A DNA stretch of 33,931 bases from Verticiella alkaliphila (GTDB lineage: Bacteria; Pseudomonadota; Gammaproteobacteria; Burkholderiales; Burkholderiaceae_B), in assembly GCF_018904615.1 (NCBI RefSeq), contig NZ_JADCNH010000044.1:1-33931 (forward strand), read 5' to 3'. A model generated the notes under the pieces. It did not search any database and was not told the DNA's origin. It saw only the letters and a list, made by a program, of their open reading frames with translations. A program made the position numbers and the translations under genes. Within the stretch, counting starts at the first letter, position 1. Every line of letters begins with the position of its first letter. This document shows positions 18,306 to 25,585 of this stretch, in pieces.

Positions 18306-19301
18306 ATGACTGGCACGTTCCCCGTTCCCCTATCCGTCCTTGATCTGGCGCCTATCCTGGAAGGCCAGGATATCGCCACGTCGTTCGCCAACTCGGTGGC
18401 GCTCGCCCGTCACGTCGAGGCCCTGGGCTACCGCCGGTTCTGGCTCGCCGAGCACCACAATCTTGCCGGGGTCGCGAGCAGCGCCACGGCGGTGCTCATC
18501 GGCCACGTGGCCGCGCATACGCAGACGCTGCGCATCGGCTCGGGCGGCGTGATGCTGCCCAATCACGCGCCACTGCTCATCGCGGAGCAGTTCGGCACGC
18601 TGGCCACGTTGTACCCGGGCCGCATCGACCTGGGCCTGGGCCGCGCGCCCGGCACCGACTCGGCCACGGTGCAAGCCATCGGCCGCGACCCTCAGGCGGG
18701 CTTTCGCTTTCCCGACCTGCTCGATGAGTTGCGTTACTTCTTTGCCCCTGCCGAGCCAGGCCAGCGCGTGCGCGCGATTCCTGGCGCCGGCGTGGACGTG
18801 CCGATCTGGCTGCTGGGCTCCAGCGACTTCAGCGCCCGCCTTGCGGCGCGCCTGGGCCTGCCCTTCTCCTTCGCCGGGCACTTTTCTCCGGAGGGCATGG
18901 CGGCCATGCGACTCTACCGCCACCTCTTCCAGCCCTCCGAGACGCTCGCCAAACCCTACGCCATGATCGGCGTGCCGGTGACGGCCGCCGATACGGATGC
19001 CGAAGCCAGACGCCTGGCCACGACCGCGGAGCAGAAGTTCCTCGGCATGGTGCGCGGCACCCGCCGCCCCCTGCAGCCGCCGGTGGACGACATGGCCGCG
19101 CTCTGGCACCCGCGCGAGGAGGCCGCCGTGCGCCAGCGGCTGGCGGCTGCCATCGTCGGCGGACCGCACACGGTGGCCCGCGAATTGCGGGCATTGGTCG
19201 AGCAGACCGAGGCCGACGAGGTGATGATCGTCACCGACTGCTATCACCTGGAGGACCGGCTGCGATCCTACGAGATCCTGGCCAACCTGCCCGCTGCCTG
19301 A
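18306..19301 (+). CDS. LLM-class flavin-dependent oxidoreductase (luciferase-like)
   Basis: The 331-residue protein has the bacterial luciferase-like TIM barrel: [11 protein letters not shown] at the first strand, [13 protein letters not shown] (the conserved AEHH), [14 protein letters not shown] for flavin binding and [15 protein letters not shown]. This places it in the MsnO8/YhbW-like group. It would use FMNH2 or F420-type cofactors; in this type of bacterium FMN is expected. The substrate is unknown. GGAG lies seven bases before the ATG. It is probably co-transcribed with the PIN gene. Confidence 0.88.
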   Translation: MTGTFPVPLSVLDLAPILEGQDIATSFANSVALARHVEALGYRRFWLAEHHNLAGVASSATAVLIGHVAAHTQTLRIGSGGVMLPNHAPLLIAEQFGTLATLYPGRIDLGLGRAPGTDSATVQAIGRDPQAGFRFPDLLDELRYFFAPAEPGQRVRAIPGAGVDVPIWLLGSSDFSARLAARLGLPFSFAGHFSPEGMAAMRLYRHLFQPSETLAKPYAMIGVPVTAADTDAEARRLATTAEQKFLGMVRGTRRPLQPPVDDMAALWHPREEAAVRQRLAAAIVGGPHTVARELRALVEQTEADEVMIVTDCYHLEDRLRSYEILANLPAA

Positions 19302-19319
19302 GCGCAGCGCGGCGAGCGA

Positions 19320-19336
19320 GGCTCCGACGCGGAGCC
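19320..19336 (+). terminator. Hairpin after the LLM oxidoreductase gene
   Basis: GGCTCCG and CGGAGCC form a 7-bp perfect stem around ACG, 19 bases after the stop codon. There is no T run, so it is a weak terminator candidate or a transcript-stabilising hairpin before the thioredoxin gene. A second small stem (GGGGA/TCCCC) lies further on at about 19367-19379. Confidence 0.35.
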
Positions 19337-19414
19337 GGCCGTCACCTCGACAGGGGTTGTCGGCCCGGGGATCGTCCCCATCTGCACTATCAACGCCCAA
19401 CAAGGATGAAAGCC

Positions 19415-19795
19415 ATGAGCATCGTCGAACTCGACCAGGAAACCCTGCAGGACGTCGTCACCGACGACAAGACTGTCATCGTGGACTTCTGGGCCCCCTG
19501 GTGTGGCCCGTGCCGCAGCTTCGCCCCGGTGTTCGAGAAGGCGGCCGAGACGCACACCGACGTCACCTTCGCCAAGGTCAACACCGAAGAACAGCAGGAA
19601 CTGGCAGCGGCCTTCAGTATCCGCTCCATTCCGACCATCATGGTGTTTCGCGAACGCGTGATGCTGTTCTCGCAGCCGGGTGCCCTGTCCGCTGGCCAGC
19701 TCGACGAGTTGATCAACAAGGTCAAGGAAGTCGACATGGCCCAGGTGCACGCCGAGATCGCCGCCCGCGGCGAGGGCGACGCGCAGAACGGCTGA
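19415..19795 (+). CDS. Thioredoxin family protein
   Basis: This 126-residue cytosolic thioredoxin has the redox motif FWAPWCGPCR at about residues 24-33 and the cis-proline region IRSIPTIMVF. It is longer than E. coli TrxA because of a charged C-terminal extension of about 20 residues (VDMAQVHAEIAARGEG). The ATG at 19415 has AAGGA eight bases upstream; the ATG at 19406 overlaps that site. It lies 113 bases after the LLM gene and may have its own promoter. The class is certain; whether it is the main TrxA is not. Confidence 0.92.
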   Translation: MSIVELDQETLQDVVTDDKTVIVDFWAPWCGPCRSFAPVFEKAAETHTDVTFAKVNTEEQQELAAAFSIRSIPTIMVFRERVMLFSQPGALSAGQLDELINKVKEVDMAQVHAEIAARGEGDAQNG

Positions 19796-19816
19796 TACCG
19801 GCACGTTCAACCGCAG

Positions 19817-19842
19817 CGGCCGGCATGGCGACATGCCGGCCG
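19817..19842. terminator. Bidirectional hairpin terminator between convergent genes
   Basis: An 11-bp perfect stem (CGGCCGGCATG and CATGCCGGCCG) closes a GCGA tetraloop of the GNRA type. It lies between the thioredoxin stop and the stop of the convergent methyltransferase. T runs are poor on both sides, but stem length and position support a shared terminator. Confidence 0.7.
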
Positions 19843-19855
19843 TTGTCGCGTCTGG

Positions 19856-20632
19856 CTAGACCGCCACCGCTTCCAGCGTGACGGTATCGACCGTGAAGCT
19901 GCCATCGGCCTCGATAGCGAACGCGGCCTGCACTTCCTGCGGCGCCGCCTGTTGCATGGCGCGGATGGCCTGGACCAACACCTCAGGCGTGTGGGTGCGG
20001 GCGATCCAAGTGGCAAAGTCCAGCCGCAGGCGTCGCCGCGTCACGCCGCGCACGGCAAAGCGGGCGCGGCCCAGCATGGCCACCCACTCCGGCACGCTGT
20101 AGTCCCGTACGTGCGTGCCGTCACGCAGCAGCTCGACGGTCTGCAGGTGCGAATCGAGCAAGGCGGCCTCGGGCGCCACCACATCCGCAAACACGGCCAC
20201 GCCGCCCGGCACGAGGACGCGACGCGCCTCGGCAAGGCCGGCGGCGGCATCGCGCCAATGGTGGGCGCTGTACCGTGACGCGAGGAAGTCCACACTGGCA
20301 TCCGTCATGGGCAGCGCCTCGGCGCCCGCGCGCTGCACGGTGAGATTGCCCAAGCCCCGCGTGGCTGCCTCGGCTGCCACGGCGCTCAACATGCCCTTGG
20401 CCAAGTCCACGGCCACCACCGCCTGCGCGCACTCGGCGAGCCGATAGGCCACATGCCCGCCACCACACCCCAGATCCAGCGCCCGCTCCGGTGACTGCGA
20501 ACGCGCCAGCGCTTCGATCTGATCCAGATCCGCGCCGGCGGCGTGGACGGCGCTGCTGACATAGGCATTGGCGCGCTGACCGTACTGGTCCGCCGTGGCG
20601 TCATCGTGGGACGGGGAAATCGACTGGGTCAT
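19856..20632 (-). CDS. SAM-dependent methyltransferase, class I (Methyltransf_11/UbiE-like)
   Basis: This 258-residue protein has motif I ALDLGCGGGHVAY near residues 52-64, an acidic end of strand 2 (VVAVDLAKGML), AGAEALPMTDASVDFLASRY and the VLVPGGVAVFADVV segment, as in UbiE-like methyltransferases of small molecules. The substrate is unknown. The ATG at 20632 has GAGGT six bases upstream. It is divergent from an HTH regulator gene, with 95 bases between starts, so it may be that regulator's target. Confidence 0.85.
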   Translation of the reverse strand: MTQSISPSHDDATADQYGQRANAYVSSAVHAAGADLDQIEALARSQSPERALDLGCGGGHVAYRLAECAQAVVAVDLAKGMLSAVAAEAATRGLGNLTVQRAGAEALPMTDASVDFLASRYSAHHWRDAAAGLAEARRVLVPGGVAVFADVVAPEAALLDSHLQTVELLRDGTHVRDYSVPEWVAMLGRARFAVRGVTRRRLRLDFATWIARTHTPEVLVQAIRAMQQAAPQEVQAAFAIEADGSFTVDTVTLEAVAV

Positions 20633-20727
20633 CACATACCTCGCAAAAGAGGCCTTGATTCTGCACCCACGATATTCCTGGTACAAGATGACACTTTATA
20701 CTGGTATCTTTGCTACCCGGTTGCACG
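20633..20727. promoter_or_regulatory. Divergent promoter region with CTGGTA direct repeats
   Basis: This AT-rich intergenic stretch holds TATACT at 20697-20702, a -10-like element reading toward the HTH gene, and on the minus strand TTGTAC and CAGAAT 17 bases apart reading toward the methyltransferase. CTGGTA occurs at 20678-20683 and 20701-20706, 23 bases apart, close to two helical turns. These may be the operator half-sites of the HTH regulator; this is inference. Confidence 0.35.
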
Positions 20728-21510
20728 ATGGCCGACTATGCCGCCCTGGGCGCCTTCCTGCGCCGGCACCGCGAGGCCCTGTCCCCTGCCCAAGCCGGCC
20801 TTGCCGGCGGCACCCCGCGCCGCCGCACACCCGGCCTGCGGCGCGAAGAGCTCGCCTTGGCGGCCGGCATCAGCCTCACTTGGGTGACATGGCTGGAGCA
20901 AGGCCGGCCGGTCGCAGCCTCACCCGGCGCGTTGGCGCGACTCGCCGAAGCCCTGCGATTGACGGCGGCCGAGCGCACCTACCTCTTCGAGCTGGCCGGT
21001 CGCGTCGACCCGGATGCAGCCCGGCTGCCGTCGCGTCCGCCCCTGCCACCCGCACTGGCTGCCGCGCTGGAGACGACCTCGGCGCCCGCCTACGTCCTGG
21101 ACCATGGTTGGGACGCGCGCGCATGGAACGCGCCGGCGCAGCGACTCTTTCGCGGCTGGCTGGACGGCCCTGAGAAGAATTTGCTGCGGTTCGTGTTCCA
21201 GGTGCCGTCGGCCCGCACGCTCATCGACGACTGGGAGACGCGAGCCCACCGGATCGTGGCCGAGTGCCGGGCCAGCACGGCGGGCCGTCAGGACGAAACG
21301 CTACAGACCCTTGTCCAGACGCTGCAGCAGCAAAGCCCGGAGTTTGCCGCCTGTTGGCGCGATCAACGCGTCCTCGCCCGCGAGGGCGGACGCCGGGTGT
21401 TCCGCGATCCCGAGGGTGGGCGGCAGGTATACGAGCAGCTCAGCCTTGCGCCTGCCGCCACCCCGGAGTTCACCCTGGTGATGCTGCTGCCAGCCGCCAC
21501 AACGACGTGA
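20728..21510 (+). CDS. XRE-type HTH regulator with MmyB-like ligand-binding domain
   Basis: The 260-residue protein has an N-terminal helix-turn-helix (RRTPGLRREELALAAGIS with WLEQGR) typical of the MmyB-type family, then a PAS-like MmyB domain that starts near PAYVLDHGWDARAWN. Relatives bind hydrophobic ligands and often control a divergent neighbour gene. The ATG at 20728 begins the conserved LGAFLRRHREAL helix; a TTG at 20710 would add six residues. Its last 41 bases overlap the 3' end of the convergent NPPW methyltransferase gene. Confidence 0.86.
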   Translation: MADYAALGAFLRRHREALSPAQAGLAGGTPRRRTPGLRREELALAAGISLTWVTWLEQGRPVAASPGALARLAEALRLTAAERTYLFELAGRVDPDAARLPSRPPLPPALAAALETTSAPAYVLDHGWDARAWNAPAQRLFRGWLDGPEKNLLRFVFQVPSARTLIDDWETRAHRIVAECRASTAGRQDETLQTLVQTLQQQSPEFAACWRDQRVLAREGGRRVFRDPEGGRQVYEQLSLAPAATPEFTLVMLLPAATTT

Positions 21511-22642
21511 CTTCAGCCGCCCGAGCCGCATGCAGCGGATCCGTGGCATCACGTGCGCGACCGTGGCTCGGTCGGGCATCGAGTCGCGCGCGCACGGTCA
21601 GGCCAGCCTCGGCGATCTGCGCAAGCAGTTGCTCGCGGGTACGCAGGCCGAAACGCTCGGCAATGTCCGACAGCACGAGCCAGCCCTCCCCCTGCGGCGA
21701 CAGGTGCGCCGCCAGCCCCCGCAGGAACCCGGCGAGCATGCGTCCATCGGGATCGTAGACGGCGCTGTCCAGCGCGGAGCCTGCCTTGCCGGGCACCCAC
21801 GGCGGATTGCAGACGATGAGGTCTGCCATCCCTTCCGGAAAGAGATCGGCCTCGACCACGCGCACCGTCTTGGCCAGCTTCAGGTGGGCGATGTTCTCCC
21901 GGGCGCATGCGAGCGCTGCCGGGTGGTTGTCGGTCGCCACGACCTCGCCGATCCCACGCCGGGCCAGCACGGCCGCGAGTACGCCCGTGCCTGTCCCGAT
22001 GTCGAATGCCTTGCGCGTCTGCGGAGGCAGCGGGGCCTGGGCGAGCAGATCGATATACTCCGCCCGCGTGGGCGCGAACACGCCGTAGTGCGGATGGACC
22101 TTCGCGCCCAGGGCCGGCACCGCCACGCCATTGCGACGCCACTCGAAGGCCCCGATCGCGCCGAGCAGATCGCGCAGCGGGATCAAGGCCGGCTCAGCCA
22201 GCGGCCCCCAGGCCTGGGTGGCGGCTTCCACCAGTTGGGGGGCCCGCCGCAGTGGAACGACATACCCCGGCTGTACCGGGATCAACACCATGCCAAGCGT
22301 GCGCGCGCGCTGGACCTGCAGCTGACGCTGGCGATGAAAGGCGTCCGGCATGGTGGTAACCGGCGCACCGCGTCGCTTGTCCAGCCGCCGGCCAAGCGCC
22401 TGCAGAAGCTGGCGGGCGTTGTGGTAATCGCTCTGCCAGACGAGACCCGTACCCTCACTCGCCAGCCGAAACGCGGCGTCCGCCGTCATCGTGTCGTCGG
22501 CGGCCTGCACACGGCGCGGTGCCGGCGATGCACTCCACCAGCGGGCATCATGGGGCTGGCCATCGGCGCTCTGCCAGGTCAGCATCACAGGGACATCGTC
22601 GGCGGCAAACAGGGAGGGCATCAGAGCGGAATCCGTGAACAT
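21470..22642 (-). CDS. N5-glutamine/small-molecule methyltransferase with NPPW motif
   Basis: This 390-residue protein has an N-terminal domain of about 170 residues of unknown fold and a C-terminal Rossmann methyltransferase with motif I FDIGTGTGVLAAVLARRG, TDNHPAALACA, and VCNPPWVPG. NPPW/NPPY motifs occur in enzymes that methylate amide or exocyclic amino nitrogens (HemK/PrmC, RsmC/RlmG types), so a planar nitrogen substrate is likely. Its ATG overlaps the upstream TGA as TGATG, indicating coupling with the COG0523-like gene. Its 3' end overlaps the convergent regulator by 41 bases. Confidence 0.8.
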   Translation of the reverse strand: MFTDSALMPSLFAADDVPVMLTWQSADGQPHDARWWSASPAPRRVQAADDTMTADAAFRLASEGTGLVWQSDYHNARQLLQALGRRLDKRRGAPVTTMPDAFHRQRQLQVQRARTLGMVLIPVQPGYVVPLRRAPQLVEAATQAWGPLAEPALIPLRDLLGAIGAFEWRRNGVAVPALGAKVHPHYGVFAPTRAEYIDLLAQAPLPPQTRKAFDIGTGTGVLAAVLARRGIGEVVATDNHPAALACARENIAHLKLAKTVRVVEADLFPEGMADLIVCNPPWVPGKAGSALDSAVYDPDGRMLAGFLRGLAAHLSPQGEGWLVLSDIAERFGLRTREQLLAQIAEAGLTVRARLDARPSHGRARDATDPLHAARAAEVTSLWRLAAASPG

Positions 22643-23271
22643 CAAAAAGGGTCAGGCGTATGGGCATCAGCGAGCCAGGCCCGCGCCGGTGCAGCCTCGC
22701 CGCCCACATCGAGAGGGACCTGGTCTGCCGTGCACACCCGGGCTGTCGGCACCATGTGGCGCAAGCGATGCTGCGTGGCCAGATCCGCATGCACAGGAAT
22801 CGCGAGCACGTCAGCCACCGCCCACACCGAGGCCGTGGCCGCATCGACCACGCCTGGCGCTTCGCCCGGGTCGGACGCGGCAATCACCTGAGCAAGGCGA
22901 TACCTCGCCGTGACCGCTGCCTCCGTGAGCAGCGTGCGCAAGACGGCAGCGGGGCCGCCTTCGCCACTGTCCACGATGACGCGGGAGAACTGGCGCACCC
23001 CGCCTCGGGCGAAGCGCCAGGTGGCCTCGCGCAGCGCTGTTGCCAGGCCACGTTGCGGTACGCAACACGCGCAGACGGACTGCATGCCAGACGACGACAC
23101 CCCACCGGCGCGCACGGGGGCAAAGAGCGGATGGTTCAGCGCGGCACCGACGTCAGCGTCGGCCAGCATCAACGTGTCAGCGGGACCCGCTAAGGCCAAC
23201 ACCTGACGCAAGACGTCCAGGCGCAGCGGCTCGGGGCCACCCAGGACCAGGATTATCGGGATCGGCGACAT
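22642..23271 (-). CDS. Degenerate COG0523 (CobW-like G3E) protein lacking nucleotide motifs
   Basis: The middle of this 209-residue protein aligns well with COG0523 metallochaperone GTPases: VCACCVPQRGLATALREA matches the CxCC-x-x-R-G-DL region, and SRVIVDSGEGGPAAVLRTLL followed by ARYRLAQVIAASD matches the segment after Walker B. The P-loop position, however, reads GGPEPLRLDVL in place of GxxGxGKTT, the switch region lacks its usual acidic pattern, and the NKxD position reads AIPVHADLA. The CobW C-terminal domain is absent. These are in-frame substitutions, so this is an inactive-looking relative and not a frameshift. It sits between topoisomerase IB and a methyltransferase gene, coupled to the latter. 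No strong ribosome site precedes the ATG at 23271. Confidence 0.65.
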   Translation of the reverse strand: MSPIPIILVLGGPEPLRLDVLRQVLALAGPADTLMLADADVGAALNHPLFAPVRAGGVSSSGMQSVCACCVPQRGLATALREATWRFARGGVRQFSRVIVDSGEGGPAAVLRTLLTEAAVTARYRLAQVIAASDPGEAPGVVDAATASVWAVADVLAIPVHADLATQHRLRHMVPTARVCTADQVPLDVGGEAAPARAWLADAHTPDPF

Positions 23272-23319
23272 GGCAGGCGCAACACGCAAGGGCGTTGCAT
23301 GATACCAGCGTGTCTGCGC

Positions 23320-24363
23320 TCAGCCCTGGCTGCGCAGGAACGCGAGAAAGCGTCGCTCGTCGGCATTGAGCCCGCGCGGCGCGGTCACCGCCGGCAGCGG
23401 CGGGATGCCGCCTGCCAGGTAGGCCGCGAGCACTGCCGGGTGAATGTAGCTGCTGCGGCACACCGCCGGCGTATTGCCCAGTTGCTTGGCCACGGCGCGC
23501 ACCACCTCCACGATCGTCTTGGCCGCCTGCTTCTCGTCTTCCCAGGCACGCTGGCGCAGTGCCGCCAGCGCGGCCACGGAGGCTGCCCACGTCCGGTAGT
23601 GCTTGGCCGTGAAATCCACGCCGCTCGCTTCGCGCAGATAGCCGTTCACGCAGCTCGAATCCACTGGACGCGCCACGTCGTTCTCGGTGTAGTGAAAGAG
23701 GGTCTGCCCCGACAGGTCCGTGCAATGCCGAATCACCCGCGCCAAGCGTCGGTCGTTGACCGTGACGTCGTGCGGCACCCCGCTCTTGCCGCGAAAACGA
23801 AAGCGGATGCGATCCCCGGATACCGTCACGTGGCGCCGCTTGAGCGTGGTGAGGCCGTAGGATCGGTTCTCACGCGCATAGGCTGCCGTGCCGATACGGA
23901 TGAGTGTGGTCTCCAGCAGGCGCACGACGACAGCCACCACCTTGTCATGACAGAGCTCGGGCTGGCCAAGATCGCGAGCCACCCGCCGACGGATGCGCGG
24001 CAGCGCGGTGCCGAAGGCGACGAGCTGACCGTACTTGTGCTCGCCACGTACGGCCTGCCATTGTGCATGGTAGCGATACTGCTTGCGGCCGCGCGCATCG
24101 CGCCCTGTCGCCTGCAGGTGCCCGTTCTCGTTCGGGCAGATCCAGACCTGGGTGTATGCGGGGGGAATGGCCAACGCGTTGAGTCGGCGGACCACCTCTG
24201 CGTCCCGGATGCGCTCGCCGCGCTCGTCGAAGTAGCAGAACTTGCCGCGCAACACGCGTCGCGTGATGCCAGGGGTCGTATCATCGACGTACACCAGATT
24301 GGCGAGCACACAATGCTGCTCGGCCGCAGCGGGCGTCGTCTCCAGAGCCGTACGTTCGCGCAT
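23320..24363 (-). CDS. DNA topoisomerase IB (poxvirus-like)
   Basis: This 347-residue enzyme relaxes supercoils through a 3'-phosphotyrosine link. Key residues are visible: Arg156 (TLIRIGTAAYA), Lys193 (FRGKSGV), Arg257 (KHYRTWAAS), Asn297 in LGNTPAVC where the viral enzyme has His, and the nucleophile Tyr306 (SSYIHP). Asn at the His position is usual in bacterial members. The N-terminal domain with VYVDDTTPGITR and WICPNENGHLQATGRD is also typical. GAGG lies seven bases before the ATG. It is the first gene of a minus-strand set with the COG0523-like and methyltransferase genes. Confidence 0.93.
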   Translation of the reverse strand: MRERTALETTPAAAEQHCVLANLVYVDDTTPGITRRVLRGKFCYFDERGERIRDAEVVRRLNALAIPPAYTQVWICPNENGHLQATGRDARGRKQYRYHAQWQAVRGEHKYGQLVAFGTALPRIRRRVARDLGQPELCHDKVVAVVVRLLETTLIRIGTAAYARENRSYGLTTLKRRHVTVSGDRIRFRFRGKSGVPHDVTVNDRRLARVIRHCTDLSGQTLFHYTENDVARPVDSSCVNGYLREASGVDFTAKHYRTWAASVAALAALRQRAWEDEKQAAKTIVEVVRAVAKQLGNTPAVCRSSYIHPAVLAAYLAGGIPPLPAVTAPRGLNADERRFLAFLRSQG

Positions 24364-24487
24364 GAAGAGGCCTCGAGGAAGAGCGCTATCATGCCGTCCC
24401 TGCGCAATTGGCGTGCCGAGGTGACGGCATGCGGGTTGCAGTTCCGCCGGCGGCCTGGGTTGCCCGGCCTCTTACGGAGTGATTCCC

Positions 24488-24841
24488 ATGTTGATCCGAT
24501 CTTGCGCCCTGCTGGCGGCAGCTGCCCTGGCGGGCTGCGCCCAGCCCCTGCCGCGTGCAAGCATGCCCGCGCCCGCCACGGCGCCCATGAACGGGCCTGC
24601 CGTGACGTTCCAATGCGGCACCACGGCCGTGCAGACGCAGTTCGGCGAGAACACCATGTCGCTCACCCTGGACGGGCGCACGCTCGTGCTGCCACAAGCC
24701 ATCGCGGCTTCGGGTGCCCGCTATGCCGGTCTCGGCCCCGACGGCCCTGTCGAGTTCTGGAACAAAGGCCGCCAGGCCACGCTCACCGTGGGCCCACGCG
24801 CGTATCCTGAATGCCAGGAAGCGGCGGGCGCACGCCGCTGA
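24488..24841 (+). CDS. Lipoprotein with MliC-like lysozyme-inhibitor domain
   Basis: The 117-residue precursor has a lipoprotein signal peptide with lipobox LAGC (Cys17) and a Pro/Ala-rich linker. The domain that follows (FQCGTTAVQTQFGENTMSLTL ending YPECQE) fits the MliC family of membrane-bound C-type lysozyme inhibitors, with a pair of Cys residues for the disulfide. It would be anchored in the outer membrane and protect the wall from host lysozyme. The ATG at 24488 has GGAG eight bases upstream. It is divergent from topoisomerase IB. Confidence 0.78.
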   Translation: MLIRSCALLAAAALAGCAQPLPRASMPAPATAPMNGPAVTFQCGTTAVQTQFGENTMSLTLDGRTLVLPQAIAASGARYAGLGPDGPVEFWNKGRQATLTVGPRAYPECQEAAGARR

Positions 24842-24857
24842 CGGCGCGCTGGGTGGC

Positions 24858-24881
24858 GGCGGGCAGGTTCGTCCTGCCGCC
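24858..24881 (+). terminator. Weak hairpin between lipoprotein and phosphatase genes
   Basis: GGCAGG and CCTGCC pair around TTCGT, extended by three further pairs across one bulged G. No T run follows. It lies 17 bases after the lipoprotein stop. A CATAAT at 24907-24912, -10-like, lies between it and the next gene, so the phosphatase may have its own promoter. Confidence 0.3.
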
Positions 24882-24940
24882 AAGCCGACCTGCCATGCGG
24901 GCTTGGCATAATGGGGCACCGCCTTTTGACAGGATGCGCC

Positions 24941-25585
24941 ATGCCCTCGTTGCCACCCGCCCCCGCCCTCAGCCGCCGCGGTCTTGACCGCCTGGCGGCG
25001 CTCGCGAGCGGCATCCCCTTCGATCCCGCCGTGCCGGGGTTCTACTTCCTGCGCCACGGCCAGACCGAATGCAACGCGCGGCGCATCTTCCAGGGCGTCG
25101 ACGAGCCCCTGAATGCCACCGGCGTAGCCCAAGCCGAACGCGCCGGTGATGTCCTCGCCCGCGAGCCGATCCGCACCATCGTCTGCAGCGATATCGCGCG
25201 CGCCCATCACACGGCACGCATCGTGGCCGCGCACCACACGATCACGCCGGCCGGCACGGACGGGCTGCGCGAACGGCACTTCGGTGAACTCATCGGCAGC
25301 TCCTCGGCCGACATGGATTGGGACTGCGCTCCGCCGGCCGGCGAAACCCTCGATACGTTCGTGACACGCACGGCCCAGGCGCTGGAAGCCGCGCTGCGCG
25401 AACCCGGTCCGGTATTGGTCGTGGCACACGGCGGCACGCTGTACGTGCTCGCCGGCCTGCTGGGACTGGACGCCACGCCGGCACTGCTCGGCAATGCCCA
25501 CCCGCTGCGCTTCGATCGCACCGACACGGGTTGGCAGGTGACGGCGCTCGCCGACGCGGTCAACGCGCCGGCACACATCGCCTAG
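24941..25585 (+). CDS. Histidine phosphatase family protein (phosphoglycerate mutase-like)
   Basis: This 214-residue protein has the catalytic motif FLRHGQTECNARRIFQG with the phospho-accepting His, CSDIARAHHTA with the second basic site, RERHFGEL with the acid residue and VVAHGGTLYVL with the second His. It could be a broad phosphatase (GpmB/CobC type); it is too divergent to call glycolytic mutase. The ATG at 24941 has AGGA six bases upstream. Its stop codon TAG shares a CTAG with the stop of the convergent channel gene. Confidence 0.88.
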   Translation: MPSLPPAPALSRRGLDRLAALASGIPFDPAVPGFYFLRHGQTECNARRIFQGVDEPLNATGVAQAERAGDVLAREPIRTIVCSDIARAHHTARIVAAHHTITPAGTDGLRERHFGELIGSSSADMDWDCAPPAGETLDTFVTRTAQALEAALREPGPVLVVAHGGTLYVLAGLLGLDATPALLGNAHPLRFDRTDTGWQVTALADAVNAPAHIA

